Below, piece by piece: positions 1 through 6,644 of a stretch of 9,300 nucleotides of DNA; the first letter of the stretch is position 1, and every line of letters starts with the position of its first letter. The DNA comes from Spirochaetota bacterium (GTDB taxonomy: Bacteria; Spirochaetota; Spirochaetia; Treponematales; Breznakiellaceae), in NCBI GenBank assembly GCA_023398155.1, contig JAEWSV010000172.1, positions 1-9,300 on the forward strand, read 5' to 3'. Both the position numbers and the translations under genes were made by a program. The notes below the pieces were generated by a model. That model was not told where the DNA came from and searched no databases. It saw nothing but the letters and a program-made list of their open reading frames with translations.

Positions 1-1
1 G

Positions 2-49
2 ATCCGCTCCATCCTTCTCATCGGCGTTTGCTTCCTCGCCGGCTTCTGA
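2..49 (+). CDS. C-terminal end of an upstream gene (partial, unidentified)
   Basis: Reading from base 2 gives 15 hydrophobic residues (IRSILLIGVCFLAGF) and then a TGA at 47-49. The stretch would suit a C-terminal membrane helix. The product cannot be identified from so few residues. The two other forward frames are also open for some distance, so the frame is chosen only because a hydrophobic tail looks protein-like and the stop falls just before the livK promoter. If it is real, the upstream gene ends 18 bases before the -35 box and the liv promoter starts a new transcription unit. Confidence 0.3.
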   Translation: MRSILLIGVCFLAGF

Positions 50-66
50 CTAACTCCCTCTATTCG

Positions 67-95
67 TTGACAACGCATATGTATGCATCTATTAT
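67..95 (+). promoter_or_regulatory. sigma70-type promoter of the liv operon
   Basis: A perfect -35 box TTGACA lies at 67-72. After exactly 17 bp comes TATTAT at 90-95, which matches the -10 consensus at five of six positions. Transcription should start near base 102, giving a leader of about 30 nt before the livK ATG at 134. This is the only strong housekeeping promoter seen in the window, and it stands directly before the first gene of the importer operon. Confidence 0.78.
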
Positions 96-98
96 GCA
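75..98 (+). promoter_or_regulatory. Inverted-repeat operator candidate inside the liv promoter
   Basis: Two overlapping dyads fill the space between the -35 and -10 boxes. They are GCATA-TG-TATGC (75-86) and TGCAT-N5-ATGCA (84-98); the second one brackets the -10 box. A protein bound here would block RNA polymerase, so a repressor role is the simplest inference. The same TGCAT/ATGCA words recur at 6413-6426 and 6486-6500, upstream of the pilus operon. No regulator is proven to bind. Confidence 0.4.
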
Positions 99-100
99 GT

Positions 101-121
101 CTCGGTCCCTATGGGACTGAG
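101..121 (+). promoter_or_regulatory. 5'-terminal leader hairpin of liv mRNA
   Basis: CTCGGTCCC (101-109) pairs with GGGACTGAG (113-121) across a TAT loop, giving nine pairs of which one is G-U. The predicted transcript begins near base 102, so this would be the very 5' end of the mRNA. The last two bases of the stem are the first two of the Shine-Dalgarno sequence AGGAGG (120-125). It could protect the 5' end from decay or modulate ribosome access. The pairing is visible in the sequence; the function is inferred. Confidence 0.5.
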
Positions 122-133
122 GAGGAATAAAGG

Positions 134-1282
134 ATGAAACGTATCTCAATCGTAGCGATCGTAGCGCTAGCGTCGATCGCGCTCGCCGCGTGCGGCAATG
201 CCGCGAAATCCAACGTGATCAAGATCGGCGTGTTCGAGCCGCTCACCGGCGCCAACGGCGCGGGCGGCGCGGACGAGGCGGAAGGCATCAAGCTGGCCAA
301 CGCGCTCTACCCGACGGTCACCGTCGGCGGAAAAGAATATACCGTCGAGCTGGTCACGGCCGACAATAAGTCGGACAAGGTCGAAGCGGCCAACGCGGCC
401 ACGATGTTGGCCCAGAAGGCCAAGGTCAACGCCGTCATCGGCAGCTGGGGTTCCTCGCTGTCCATGTCGGGCGGCCCGATCTTCGCCGAGGCCAAGATCC
501 CCGCGGTCGCGGCTTCCGCAACCAACCCGAACGTGACCAAGGGCAACGAGTACTACTTCCGCGTCTGCTTCCTGGATCCCTTCCAGGGCGAGGTCATGGC
601 GACCTACGCGTTCAAGAACGTCGGCGCCAAGAAAGCCGCGATCATCCGCGAGGTTTCCAACGACTACTCCGTGGGACTGGCCAAATTCTTCCAGGACAGC
701 TTCGTGGCCCTCACCGGCGACGCGAACGCGGTCGTGGCGGTTTCCGACTACAACACCGGCGACCAGGATTTCAACGCCCAGCTCACCAACATCGCCAAGT
801 CCAAGCCCGACGTCATCTTCGCCCCCGGTAACTTCACCGAGAGCGCCCTCATCGAGAAGCAGGCTCGCCAGCTCGGCATCCAGACCCCCTTCCTCGGCGG
901 CGACACCTGGGACGAGGCTGCCTTCCTCGAGGTCGGCGGCAAGGAAGTGGAAGGCTCCGTCATCTCCACCTTCTTCGCCAACGACGTGCCCATCAACGCG
1001 ACGAGCGAACTCTTCCTCAAGGAATTCCGCGCCAAGTACAACAAAGAGCCCGCCGCGGTCGCCGCCCTCGGCTTCGACGCGTACCTCGTGATCCTGGACG
1101 CGATCAAGAAAGCCGACTCCACCGACTCGGTGAAGATCCGGGACCAGATCGCCAAGACCACCGACTTCGAGGGCGCCGCCGGTTCCATTACGATCAACGA
1201 GGAGCGCAACGCCGTCAAGGACGCGGTCATCAAGGTCGTCAAGGACGGTAAGTTCCAGTATCTGACCACCGTAAAGCCCTGA
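134..1282 (+). CDS. livK: ABC transporter substrate-binding lipoprotein, branched-chain amino acid type
   Basis: This is the extracytoplasmic receptor of the importer encoded just downstream. It should capture the substrate (probably leucine, isoleucine or valine, or a related amino acid or amide) and deliver it to the LivH/LivM channel. The 382-residue protein starts with a lipoprotein signal peptide: basic MKR, a hydrophobic stretch, and lipobox LAAC with the lipidated cysteine at C20. A type I periplasmic-binding fold follows, opening with 'IKIGVFEPLTG' and containing 'FRVCFLDPFQG' in the middle, both typical of the Leu/Ile/Val-binding family. Length is normal. The ATG is fixed by AGGAGG at 120-125, eight bases upstream, and by the signal peptide. 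Substrate cannot be decided from sequence, because related receptors bind urea, short amides or other amino acids. Its messenger ends in a strong stem-loop before livH, which fits higher expression than the membrane components. Confidence 0.93.
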   Translation: MKRISIVAIVALASIALAACGNAAKSNVIKIGVFEPLTGANGAGGADEAEGIKLANALYPTVTVGGKEYTVELVTADNKSDKVEAANAATMLAQKAKVNAVIGSWGSSLSMSGGPIFAEAKIPAVAASATNPNVTKGNEYYFRVCFLDPFQGEVMATYAFKNVGAKKAAIIREVSNDYSVGLAKFFQDSFVALTGDANAVVAVSDYNTGDQDFNAQLTNIAKSKPDVIFAPGNFTESALIEKQARQLGIQTPFLGGDTWDEAAFLEVGGKEVEGSVISTFFANDVPINATSELFLKEFRAKYNKEPAAVAALGFDAYLVILDAIKKADSTDSVKIRDQIAKTTDFEGAAGSITINEERNAVKDAVIKVVKDGKFQYLTTVKP

Positions 1283-1288
1283 CGCTCG

Positions 1289-1303
1289 GCGCCGGTTCGG
1301 CGC
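1289..1303 (+). other. Small GC hairpin directly after livK
   Basis: GCGCCG (1289-1294) and CGGCGC (1298-1303) form a perfect six-pair stem with a three-base loop, beginning seven bases after the livK stop codon. No T-run follows, so it is not a classical terminator. With the larger stem at 1312-1380 it makes the livK 3' end heavily structured, which could block 3' exonucleases. Confidence 0.4.
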
Positions 1304-1311
1304 GTATCCAG

Positions 1312-1380
1312 GGAAAGGGAATACGTTAATGGGCTGTCCGGGAGGCGCGAAGCCACCCGGACAGCCCGTATTCCTTTTCC
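1312..1380 (+). promoter_or_regulatory. Large stem-loop between livK and livH
   Basis: The inner stem is a perfect 12-bp inverted repeat, GGGCTGTCCGGG (1331-1342) with CCCGGACAGCCC (1356-1367), around a 13-nt loop that can itself form GGC/GCC pairs. The outer stem pairs GGAAAGGGAATAC (1312-1324) with GTATTCCTTTTCC (1368-1380) with a single G-U, separated from the inner stem by a one-sided six-base bulge (1325-1330). The whole element fills the 114-bp gap, and livH's ribosome site follows at once. In other binding-protein operons such intercistronic stems stabilise the receptor mRNA and/or cause partial termination. That role is inferred here. The descending outer arm TTCCTTTTCC is pyrimidine-rich but not a clean U-tract. 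Confidence 0.7.
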
Positions 1381-1396
1381 ACCCCGGGAAGGATCC

Positions 1397-2290
1397 ATGG
1401 ACCCACGCACGTTTTTCCAGCATTTGGCGAACGCCCTCTCCCTGGGCAGCCTCTATGCCCTCATCGCCATCGGTTATTCGATGGTCTACGGCATCCTGCG
1501 CCTGATCAACTTCGCCCACGGCGACGTATTCATGCTCGGCGCCTATATCGCGTTCTATCTCGTCTCTGCCGCCGTCATGCCCTGGTGGGTCGCTTTCCTC
1601 GTCGCGGTCGGCCTCACGTGCCTCTTCGGAATCGGCTTGGAACGGGTCGCGTACCGGCCGTTGCGCAGCTCTCCGCGCATATCGATCATGATCAGCGCGA
1701 TCGGCGCCTCGTTCCTGATCGAGAATCTCGCGATCGTATTCTTCGACGCGCGGCCCAAGGCCTTCGCGGTCCCCGAACTCTTTTCCACCGTGGTGAAGCT
1801 CGGCGGCGTCTCCATAGTGAGCGTCAGTTTCTTCATTCCCCTGGTCACCTTCATCCTGCTCGCGATCCTCCTGATCATCGTCCACCGGACCAAGATCGGG
1901 ATGGCCATGCGGGCCGTCTCCACCGACCAGGATGCCGCGCGGCTCATGGCCATCGACGTGGACAAGACGGTCTCCTTCACTTTCGGCATCGGATCGATCC
2001 TGGCCGCCATGGGCGGCATCATGTGGTCGCTGAAATATCCCCAGCTCCTCCCGCTCATGGGCGTGGTTCCGGGCCTCAAGTGCTTCATCGCCGCGGTCAT
2101 CGGCGGCATCGGCTCCATCGGCGGCGCGGTCCTCGGCGGTTTCCTGCTCGGACTCATTGAGATCATGACGATCGCCTTTCTGCCGGATCTCACCGGCTAT
2201 CGCGACGCCTTCGCCTTCATCCTGCTGATCGTGGTCCTCCTCGTGAAGCCTACGGGGCTTTTAGGCAAGAACCAGGGGGAGAAGGTATGA
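1397..2290 (+). CDS. livH: Branched-chain amino acid ABC transporter permease LivH
   Basis: This is one of the two inner-membrane permeases that pair with LivM to form the translocation channel. The 297-residue protein is almost wholly hydrophobic, with about eight predicted membrane segments, and has the normal LivH length. It has the conserved N-terminal motif 'LINFAHGDVFMLGAY' and a late 'GGIGSIGGAVLGG' stretch, the cytoplasmic coupling region that contacts the ATPases. The C-terminus is the typical 'LLVKPTGLLG'. The ATG at 1397 follows a purine-rich GGGAAGGA (1386-1393). Its stop overlaps the livM start (ATGA, 2287-2290), so livM is probably translationally coupled. No sign of disruption. 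Confidence 0.94.
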   Translation: MDPRTFFQHLANALSLGSLYALIAIGYSMVYGILRLINFAHGDVFMLGAYIAFYLVSAAVMPWWVAFLVAVGLTCLFGIGLERVAYRPLRSSPRISIMISAIGASFLIENLAIVFFDARPKAFAVPELFSTVVKLGGVSIVSVSFFIPLVTFILLAILLIIVHRTKIGMAMRAVSTDQDAARLMAIDVDKTVSFTFGIGSILAAMGGIMWSLKYPQLLPLMGVVPGLKCFIAAVIGGIGSIGGAVLGGFLLGLIEIMTIAFLPDLTGYRDAFAFILLIVVLLVKPTGLLGKNQGEKV

Positions 2291-3375
2291 AAATCCCATT
2301 CAAGGACACCCGGAACGTTATGTTCACCGCCGCGGCGATCGCGTTCTTCGTGGCGTTCCTCTTCTTGGCTGACGCCGCGCTGGATCCCTTCGCTATGCAG
2401 ATCTTCAAGCTCTGCGCCGTCAATATCATCCTGGCGCTCTCCCTGAACCTGCTGAACGGCTTCACGGGACTCTTCTCCCTGGGCCACGCGGGGTTCATGT
2501 CGGTCGGCGCCTACGCCTGCGCCCTCCTCACCTTGACGACCGCGCAGAAGGAGATGAACTTCTTCCTCAAGCCCATCGAGCCCTGGTTGGCGAATATCTC
2601 CATGCCGTTCCTTCCGGCGCTCGTGATCGCGGGACTCGTGGCGGCCTTCGCCGGCTTCCTGATCGGAGCCCCGGTGCTGCGCCTCAGGGATGATTACTTG
2701 GCCATCGCGACCCTGGGTTTCTCGGAGATCATCCGCGTAGTGTTCACGAACCTCCAAAGCGTCACGAACGGCGCGCTCGGCCTCAAGGGCCTGCCCCGGT
2801 TCACGAACGTCTGGTGGGCATGGGGATCGGCGGCGATGACCCTGATCCTCATCGTCTCCCTGGTTCGGTCCAATTACGGGAGGGCTTTCAAGGCCATCCG
2901 CGACAACGAGATCGCGGCGGAGGCCATGGGCGTGAACGTGTTCCGCATGAAGCTCCTGGCCTTCGTGATTTCCGCCTTCTTCGCGGGCGTCGGCGGAGCC
3001 CTTTTGGGCCACCACTTGACGACCATCGACCCGAAGCAATTCCAGTTCCTCAAAACCTACGACGTCCTCCTCATCGTGGTGCTCGGCGGCATCGGCTCCA
3101 TCTCCGGCTCCGTGATCGCCGCGATCGTCGTGACGATACTCATGGAGGCGCTCCGCTTCCTTGACGGTCCGCTCAACTTCATCTTCTTCAAGACCGAGGG
3201 CGTGCCGGGCATCCGCATGGTGGTGTTTTCCGTCATGCTCATGGCGGTCATCCTCTATAGGCAACAGGGACTCATGGGAAACAAGGAATTATCCTGGGAT
3301 ACGTTCGCCAAGGCCGGTCTGCTTCCCCGCAGGTTCCGTAAGGACGCCTCCGTCGGCGCCGGGAAGAAGGAGTAG
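2287..3375 (+). CDS. livM: Branched-chain amino acid ABC transporter permease LivM
   Basis: Second channel-forming permease, partner of LivH. The 362-residue protein has a leading hydrophobic segment, then the family motifs 'GLFSLGHAGFMSVGAY', 'LRLRDDYLAIATLGFSEIIR' and, near the C-terminal third, 'GGIGSISGSVIAA' as the ATPase-coupling loop. Length is within the LivM range. The C-terminal tail after the last membrane segment is basic and cytoplasmic (RRFRKD...GKKE). The start overlaps the livH stop by four bases and sits behind GGGGGAGAAGGT. The stop lies three bases before the livG start. The gene is intact. Confidence 0.94.
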   Translation: MKIPFKDTRNVMFTAAAIAFFVAFLFLADAALDPFAMQIFKLCAVNIILALSLNLLNGFTGLFSLGHAGFMSVGAYACALLTLTTAQKEMNFFLKPIEPWLANISMPFLPALVIAGLVAAFAGFLIGAPVLRLRDDYLAIATLGFSEIIRVVFTNLQSVTNGALGLKGLPRFTNVWWAWGSAAMTLILIVSLVRSNYGRAFKAIRDNEIAAEAMGVNVFRMKLLAFVISAFFAGVGGALLGHHLTTIDPKQFQFLKTYDVLLIVVLGGIGSISGSVIAAIVVTILMEALRFLDGPLNFIFFKTEGVPGIRMVVFSVMLMAVILYRQQGLMGNKELSWDTFAKAGLLPRRFRKDASVGAGKKE

Positions 3376-3378
3376 GCC

Positions 3379-4149
3379 GTGGCATCCATACTCAAGACCG
3401 ATAAGCTCACCAAGACCTTCGGCGGCCTCACCGCGGTTTCCGACCTTTCCATGGAGATCGACGAGGGCCAGATCATCGGCCTCATCGGACCGAACGGGGC
3501 GGGCAAGACGACGGCCTTCAACCTCATCACCGGCGTCTACAAGCCCACGTCCGGTAGCATCGCCTATCGCGGGAAGCAGATAGCGCGGATGATGCCGCAC
3601 CGGATCACGCGGCTCGGCGTGGCCCGCACCTTCCAGAACATCCGGCTCTTCAAGGAGATGACGGTTCTGGAAAACGTGCTCGTTGCCCATCACGTCAGGA
3701 TGAACGCCAACCTTGCGGAGGCGGTGCTCAAGCTGCCTTCCTACCTTAAGAAGGAACGGGAATCGCGCGAACTCGCCATGCGGCTCCTGGATCAGGTGGG
3801 CTTGGCGGATCAGGCCGACGAGAACTCCACGAGCCTGCCCTACGGCAAGCAGCGGCGGTTGGAGATCGCGCGGGCGCTCGCCACCGACCCGAAGCTCCTC
3901 CTCCTGGACGAACCCGCCGCCGGCATGAATCCCCAAGAGTCGCGCGACCTCATGGACTTCATCCTCAAGGTCCGCAGCGACTTCGGCATCACCATCCTCC
4001 TCATCGAGCACCATATGCAGGTGGTCATGGGCGTCTGCGAGCGCATGTACGTGCTCGACTACGGGGTGACCATCGCGCACGGCACGCCGGCCGAGATCCA
4101 GAAGAACCCGAAAGTGATTGAAGCCTACCTGGGAGCCAACGCATGCTGA
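3379..4149 (+). CDS. livG: Branched-chain amino acid ABC transporter ATPase LivG
   Basis: Cytoplasmic ATPase that powers the LivHM channel together with LivF. In its 256 residues are Walker A GPNGAGKT (37-44), Q-loop 'RTFQNIRLF' (83-91), signature LPYGKQ (153-158), Walker B LLLLDEP (173-179) and the switch histidine in 'LLIEHHM' (about 211). The signature differs from the textbook LSGGQ, but this is usual for the LivG subfamily, whose members carry L-x-Y-G. It starts with GTG at 3379, six bases after AAGGAG (3367-3372); that Shine-Dalgarno lies within the last codons of livM. Its end overlaps livF by seven bases. Confidence 0.94.
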   Translation: MASILKTDKLTKTFGGLTAVSDLSMEIDEGQIIGLIGPNGAGKTTAFNLITGVYKPTSGSIAYRGKQIARMMPHRITRLGVARTFQNIRLFKEMTVLENVLVAHHVRMNANLAEAVLKLPSYLKKERESRELAMRLLDQVGLADQADENSTSLPYGKQRRLEIARALATDPKLLLLDEPAAGMNPQESRDLMDFILKVRSDFGITILLIEHHMQVVMGVCERMYVLDYGVTIAHGTPAEIQKNPKVIEAYLGANAC

Positions 4150-4853
4150 AGATAGAGAACCTGTCCGTCCACTACGGCGGCATCCACGCGCTCCAGGGCA
4201 TCGATCTGGAGGTCCCGGAAGGCAAGATCGTCACCCTCATCGGCGCGAACGGCGCGGGTAAGAGCACGACCCTCGGCGCCATCGTCGGGCTCGTGAAGAG
4301 CTCAACCGGACGAGTCCTGTTCAACGGCGCGGAGCTCACCGGAAAGCCGGTCAAGGAGATCGTGGAAGGCGGGGTGGTCCTCGTTCCCGAGGGACGGAGG
4401 GTATTCCCGAACCTCACGGTCCGCGAGAACCTCACCCTCGGCGCGTACGCCCGGAAAGCAAAAGACGAGGTAGAGGCCGACCGCGAACGGGTCTTCAAGC
4501 TGTTTCCCCGCCTCCTCGAGCGCGAGAAGCAGAAGGCCGGCACCCTCTCGGGCGGCGAGCAGCAGATGCTCGCCGTGGGGCGCGCCCTCATGTCCAAACC
4601 GAGGGTCCTCATGATGGACGAGCCTTCGCTCGGCTTGGCTCCCATCGTGTCCTGTATGATCTTCGACATCATACGCGAGATCAACGCTTCCGGCGTTACC
4701 GTCTTGCTCGTGGAACAGAACGCGAAGGCCGCCCTTGAGGAGGCCGACTACGGCTACGTCCTGGAGACCGGCCGCATCACCTTGCAGGGCTCGGGCGACG
4801 ACCTCTTGGCCGACGACCGCGTGCGTAAAGCGTATCTCGGAGAGGCGGAGTAG
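4143..4853 (+). CDS. livF: Branched-chain amino acid ABC transporter ATPase LivF
   Basis: Second ATPase of the importer, forming the heterodimer with LivG. The 236-residue protein has Walker A GANGAGKS (34-41), the LivF-typical 'VPEGRRVFPNLTVRENL' Q-loop region (81-97), canonical signature LSGGEQQ (135-141) and Walker B VLMMDEP (155-161). Its ATG lies within the 3' end of livG (overlap 4143-4149), so coupling to livG translation is likely. It is the last gene of the importer set. The stop is followed by a GC-rich hairpin region, then the response regulator. Confidence 0.94.
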   Translation: MLKIENLSVHYGGIHALQGIDLEVPEGKIVTLIGANGAGKSTTLGAIVGLVKSSTGRVLFNGAELTGKPVKEIVEGGVVLVPEGRRVFPNLTVRENLTLGAYARKAKDEVEADRERVFKLFPRLLEREKQKAGTLSGGEQQMLAVGRALMSKPRVLMMDEPSLGLAPIVSCMIFDIIREINASGVTVLLVEQNAKAALEEADYGYVLETGRITLQGSGDDLLADDRVRKAYLGEAE

Positions 4854-4857
4854 ACCT

Positions 4858-4934
4858 GCCTCGTATCGCGCTTCGCGAGGCCGCGACGGATCGGGGGCCG
4901 GGAGCCGGCCTTCCGCCCTCCGATCCCTTCCGTC
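4858..4934 (+). other. Nested hairpins between livF and the response regulator (possible weak terminator)
   Basis: The 116-bp gap holds several dyads. TCGCG-CTT-CGCGA (4866-4878) competes with GCCTCG/CGAGGC (4858-4863 with 4876-4881). A perfect GGCCGG-GAG-CCGGCC follows (4896-4910). It is nested in GGATCGG (4888-4894) paired with CCGATCC (4920-4926), with a further outer GACGGA/TCCGTC (4885-4890 with 4929-4934). No T-run follows, only GGTTTCGTTC, so an intrinsic terminator of the usual kind is not shown. It may reduce readthrough from the importer into the regulator. I see no convincing separate promoter for the regulator here. Confidence 0.4.
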
Positions 4935-4969
4935 GGTTTCGTTCAAGGCTGGTATTGGCGCGGTGAAGC

Positions 4970-6394
4970 ATGCCGAACCATGTTGGCGATAAAAAGTCCT
5001 TATTACGCATCCTCGCGGCGGACGACGATCCCGCCGTTCTTGAACTAACCAAGCTCGTCGCGGCCCAGGCCGGGGCGGAGCTCCGCTGCGCCTCCTCCGC
5101 CGCGGAAGTCTTCGCCCTTCTCGGCTCCCAATCCTTCGACATGGTCTTCCTTGACCTCGATCTCGGCGATCGATGGGACGCGGATCTCTTGAGCGACGTC
5201 ATAGCGGCCGGGAACGGCGCCCTCGTCACGGTTGTGACGGCGGACGATCGGCCCGCCACCGTCGTGGAGTCCATGAAGCGGGGCGCCTTCGACTATATCG
5301 CCAAACCCGTTCCCCCTTCGCGCTTGATGATGATCATCACGCACGTGCGCTCCATCATCGAGCTCCAGAAGGAGGTCCGGATCCTTGCGGGCGAGGCGGA
5401 AGAGTGGGCCCGCGAACCCGCGTTCGCCCGCATCATCACCCGGAGCCCCCGCATGTTCGGCATTTTCCGGATCATGCGGCGGATCGCCCGGAGTCCCCTC
5501 GCGGTCCTCGTCGCGGGGGAGAGCGGCGTCGGCAAGGAACTCGTGTCCCGGGCCATCCATGACTTATCGGGCCGGACGGGAGCGTTCATCCCCGTGAACG
5601 TGGCGGGACTGGACGATACCTTGTTCGCCGACACGCTGTTCGGCCACGTCAAGGGCGCCTACACCGGGGCCGAAGGGAGGCGGGGCGGCCTGGTTCGTGA
5701 AGCCGACGGGGGCACGCTCTTCCTGGATGAGGTCGGCGATATCGGCACCGATGCCCAGGTTAAGCTACTCAGGTTCCTGCAGGACGGGGAATTTTATCCC
5801 CTCGGCGCTGACCGGAGCGAGCACAGCTCGGCGCGCCTCGTATTGGCGACCAACGCCGATCTCTTCCGGAAGGTGCAGGACGGATCCTTCCGCGCGGATC
5901 TCTACTACCGCTTGGCGATCCACTATATTTCGGTGCCGGCCCTCAGGGAACGCCGCGAGGACATACCGCTCCTCGTGGAGAAATTCGCCCTCGATGCGGC
6001 GGTTTCCTTGGGGCGAGCGGTACCGAAGCGCCTCGACGCTTTCCTCGCGGCCATCCAGGGCTGGGACTTCCCCGGGAACGTGCGCGAGCTTTTCGCCCTC
6101 GTCAACGGGGCCATGACTCTGGCCGAGGGCGATGCCCTTCCGGCCTCGTACGCCGTCGAATACCTGCGTACGCAAAGATCGCGGACCGCCAACGATGATT
6201 TACGGGGAGCCGATCCCATCGCCGCTCCCGCGGCGGACGAAATCGGCCTTGAAGGTAGATTCCCGACTCTGGAGGAAGTGACGGATCGCCATATCCGCGC
6301 CGCCTTGGATAGGTGCAACGGTAATCAGTCCCAAGCCGCTCAGCTTTTGGGGATATCCCAGTCTACGATCAGCCGCAAATTGATGCGGAAGTAA
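4970..6394 (+). CDS. NtrC-family sigma54-dependent response regulator
   Basis: This is a transcription activator that uses ATP to open sigma54-RNA polymerase promoters after phosphorylation by a sensor kinase. The 474 residues divide into three parts. The receiver (about 12-130) has acidic D18-D20, phosphoacceptor D62 in 'VFLDLDLGD', T90 and K112. The AAA+ domain (about 155-385) has Walker A GESGVGKE (183-190), the sigma54-contact loop GAYTGA (229-234, the accepted Tyr form of GAFTGA), Walker B GTLFLDE (248-254), 'FRADLYYRL' (307-315) and 'FPGNVREL'. A C-terminal Fis-type helix-turn-helix follows ('NGNQSQAAQLLGISQSTISR'). The receiver lacks the common MPGMDG after the phosphoacceptor. The ATG at 4970 has only a weak ribosome site (GGTGA). 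No kinase is in the window. Its likely target is the sigma54 promoter at 6615, 221 bases after its stop. Confidence 0.92.
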   Translation: MPNHVGDKKSLLRILAADDDPAVLELTKLVAAQAGAELRCASSAAEVFALLGSQSFDMVFLDLDLGDRWDADLLSDVIAAGNGALVTVVTADDRPATVVESMKRGAFDYIAKPVPPSRLMMIITHVRSIIELQKEVRILAGEAEEWAREPAFARIITRSPRMFGIFRIMRRIARSPLAVLVAGESGVGKELVSRAIHDLSGRTGAFIPVNVAGLDDTLFADTLFGHVKGAYTGAEGRRGGLVREADGGTLFLDEVGDIGTDAQVKLLRFLQDGEFYPLGADRSEHSSARLVLATNADLFRKVQDGSFRADLYYRLAIHYISVPALRERREDIPLLVEKFALDAAVSLGRAVPKRLDAFLAAIQGWDFPGNVRELFALVNGAMTLAEGDALPASYAVEYLRTQRSRTANDDLRGADPIAAPAADEIGLEGRFPTLEEVTDRHIRAALDRCNGNQSQAAQLLGISQSTISRKLMRK

Positions 6395-6412
6395 TGAGCG
6401 AGCCTATGCGAA

Positions 6413-6426
6413 ATGCATGGTATGCA
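6413..6426 (+). promoter_or_regulatory. Candidate upstream activator site 1 (TGCAT-GGT-ATGCA)
   Basis: TGCAT (6414-6418) and ATGCA (6422-6426) form a perfect dyad with a three-base spacer, centred at 6420. This is about 222 bp upstream of the predicted pilus-operon start. NtrC-type activators bind dyads of about this size upstream of sigma54 promoters. A single palindromic ATGCAT (6457-6462) lies between this site and the next and may be a half or weak site. Binding by the neighbouring regulator is inferred from position. Confidence 0.5.
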
Positions 6427-6485
6427 AATTTCATAATCTGGTAAATCCTTTCTAGGATGCATATTACGATACTTTTTCGTTTTTC

Positions 6486-6500
6486 TATGCATTCTGCATA
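6486..6500 (+). promoter_or_regulatory. Candidate upstream activator site 2 (TATGCA-TTC-TGCATA)
   Basis: This is a perfect 15-bp inverted repeat with six-base arms and a three-base spacer, centred at 6493. That is about 149 bp upstream of the predicted start and 73 bp (close to seven helical turns) from the centre of site 1. Two same-face sites upstream of a sigma54 promoter are the classical layout for an oligomerising NtrC-type activator. The remaining stretch from 6501 to 6614 is AT-richer than the genes; I see no clear motif or IHF-type site in it. Confidence 0.55.
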
Positions 6501-6614
6501 AAACCTCGCTTAAGATGAGATACTAGTTCATTCCGCCAATACTCCACGCATATCCGTATTTCTTTCTCCAGGCACCATCTATAGCGTCCTGCGCGCAACG
6601 CCTCTTTCTCGATG

Positions 6615-6631
6615 TTGGCACGCTAATTGCT
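6615..6631 (+). promoter_or_regulatory. sigma54 (RpoN) promoter of the pilus operon
   Basis: TTGGCACG (6615-6622), four bases, then TTGCT (6627-6631) match the sigma54 -24/-12 consensus TTGGCACG-N4-TTGCW at every specified position. The essential GG (6617-6618) and GC (6629-6630) have the correct spacing. The start should fall near 6642, leaving a leader of about 34 nt before the ATG at 6676. No good sigma70 promoter is seen here, so the operon should depend on an NtrC-type activator, one of which is encoded immediately upstream. Confidence 0.88.
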
Positions 6632-6644
6632 ATTCTTATGGTGC

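Noticed and set aside
167..1885. Long open frame of 572 codons on the - strand opposite livK and livH
   Set aside because: It is antisense to two well-recognised liv genes, has a highly charged low-complexity composition (Asp/Glu/Arg/Gly), and is explained by GC-rich codon bias in the true genes.
1585..2160. Second + strand frame of 191 codons inside livH
   Set aside because: Arg/His/Pro/Gly-rich translation typical of a GC-rich off-frame reading; livH is conserved over the same bases.
2197..3264. 355-codon open frame on the - strand opposite livM
   Set aside because: Same shadow effect: charged, His/Asp/Glu-rich, no recognisable domain, opposite an intact conserved permease.
6445..6458. 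Hairpin ATCCT-TTCT-AGGAT in the gap upstream of the pilus operon
   Set aside because: Five weak pairs, no following T-run, and no evident relation to the promoter; not distinguishable from chance in AT-rich DNA.
6466..6485. ACGA...TCGT followed by a T-run after the response regulator gene, as a terminator
   Set aside because: The stem has only four pairs with a seven-base loop, and it lies between the two activator-site dyads. Too weak to call a terminator.
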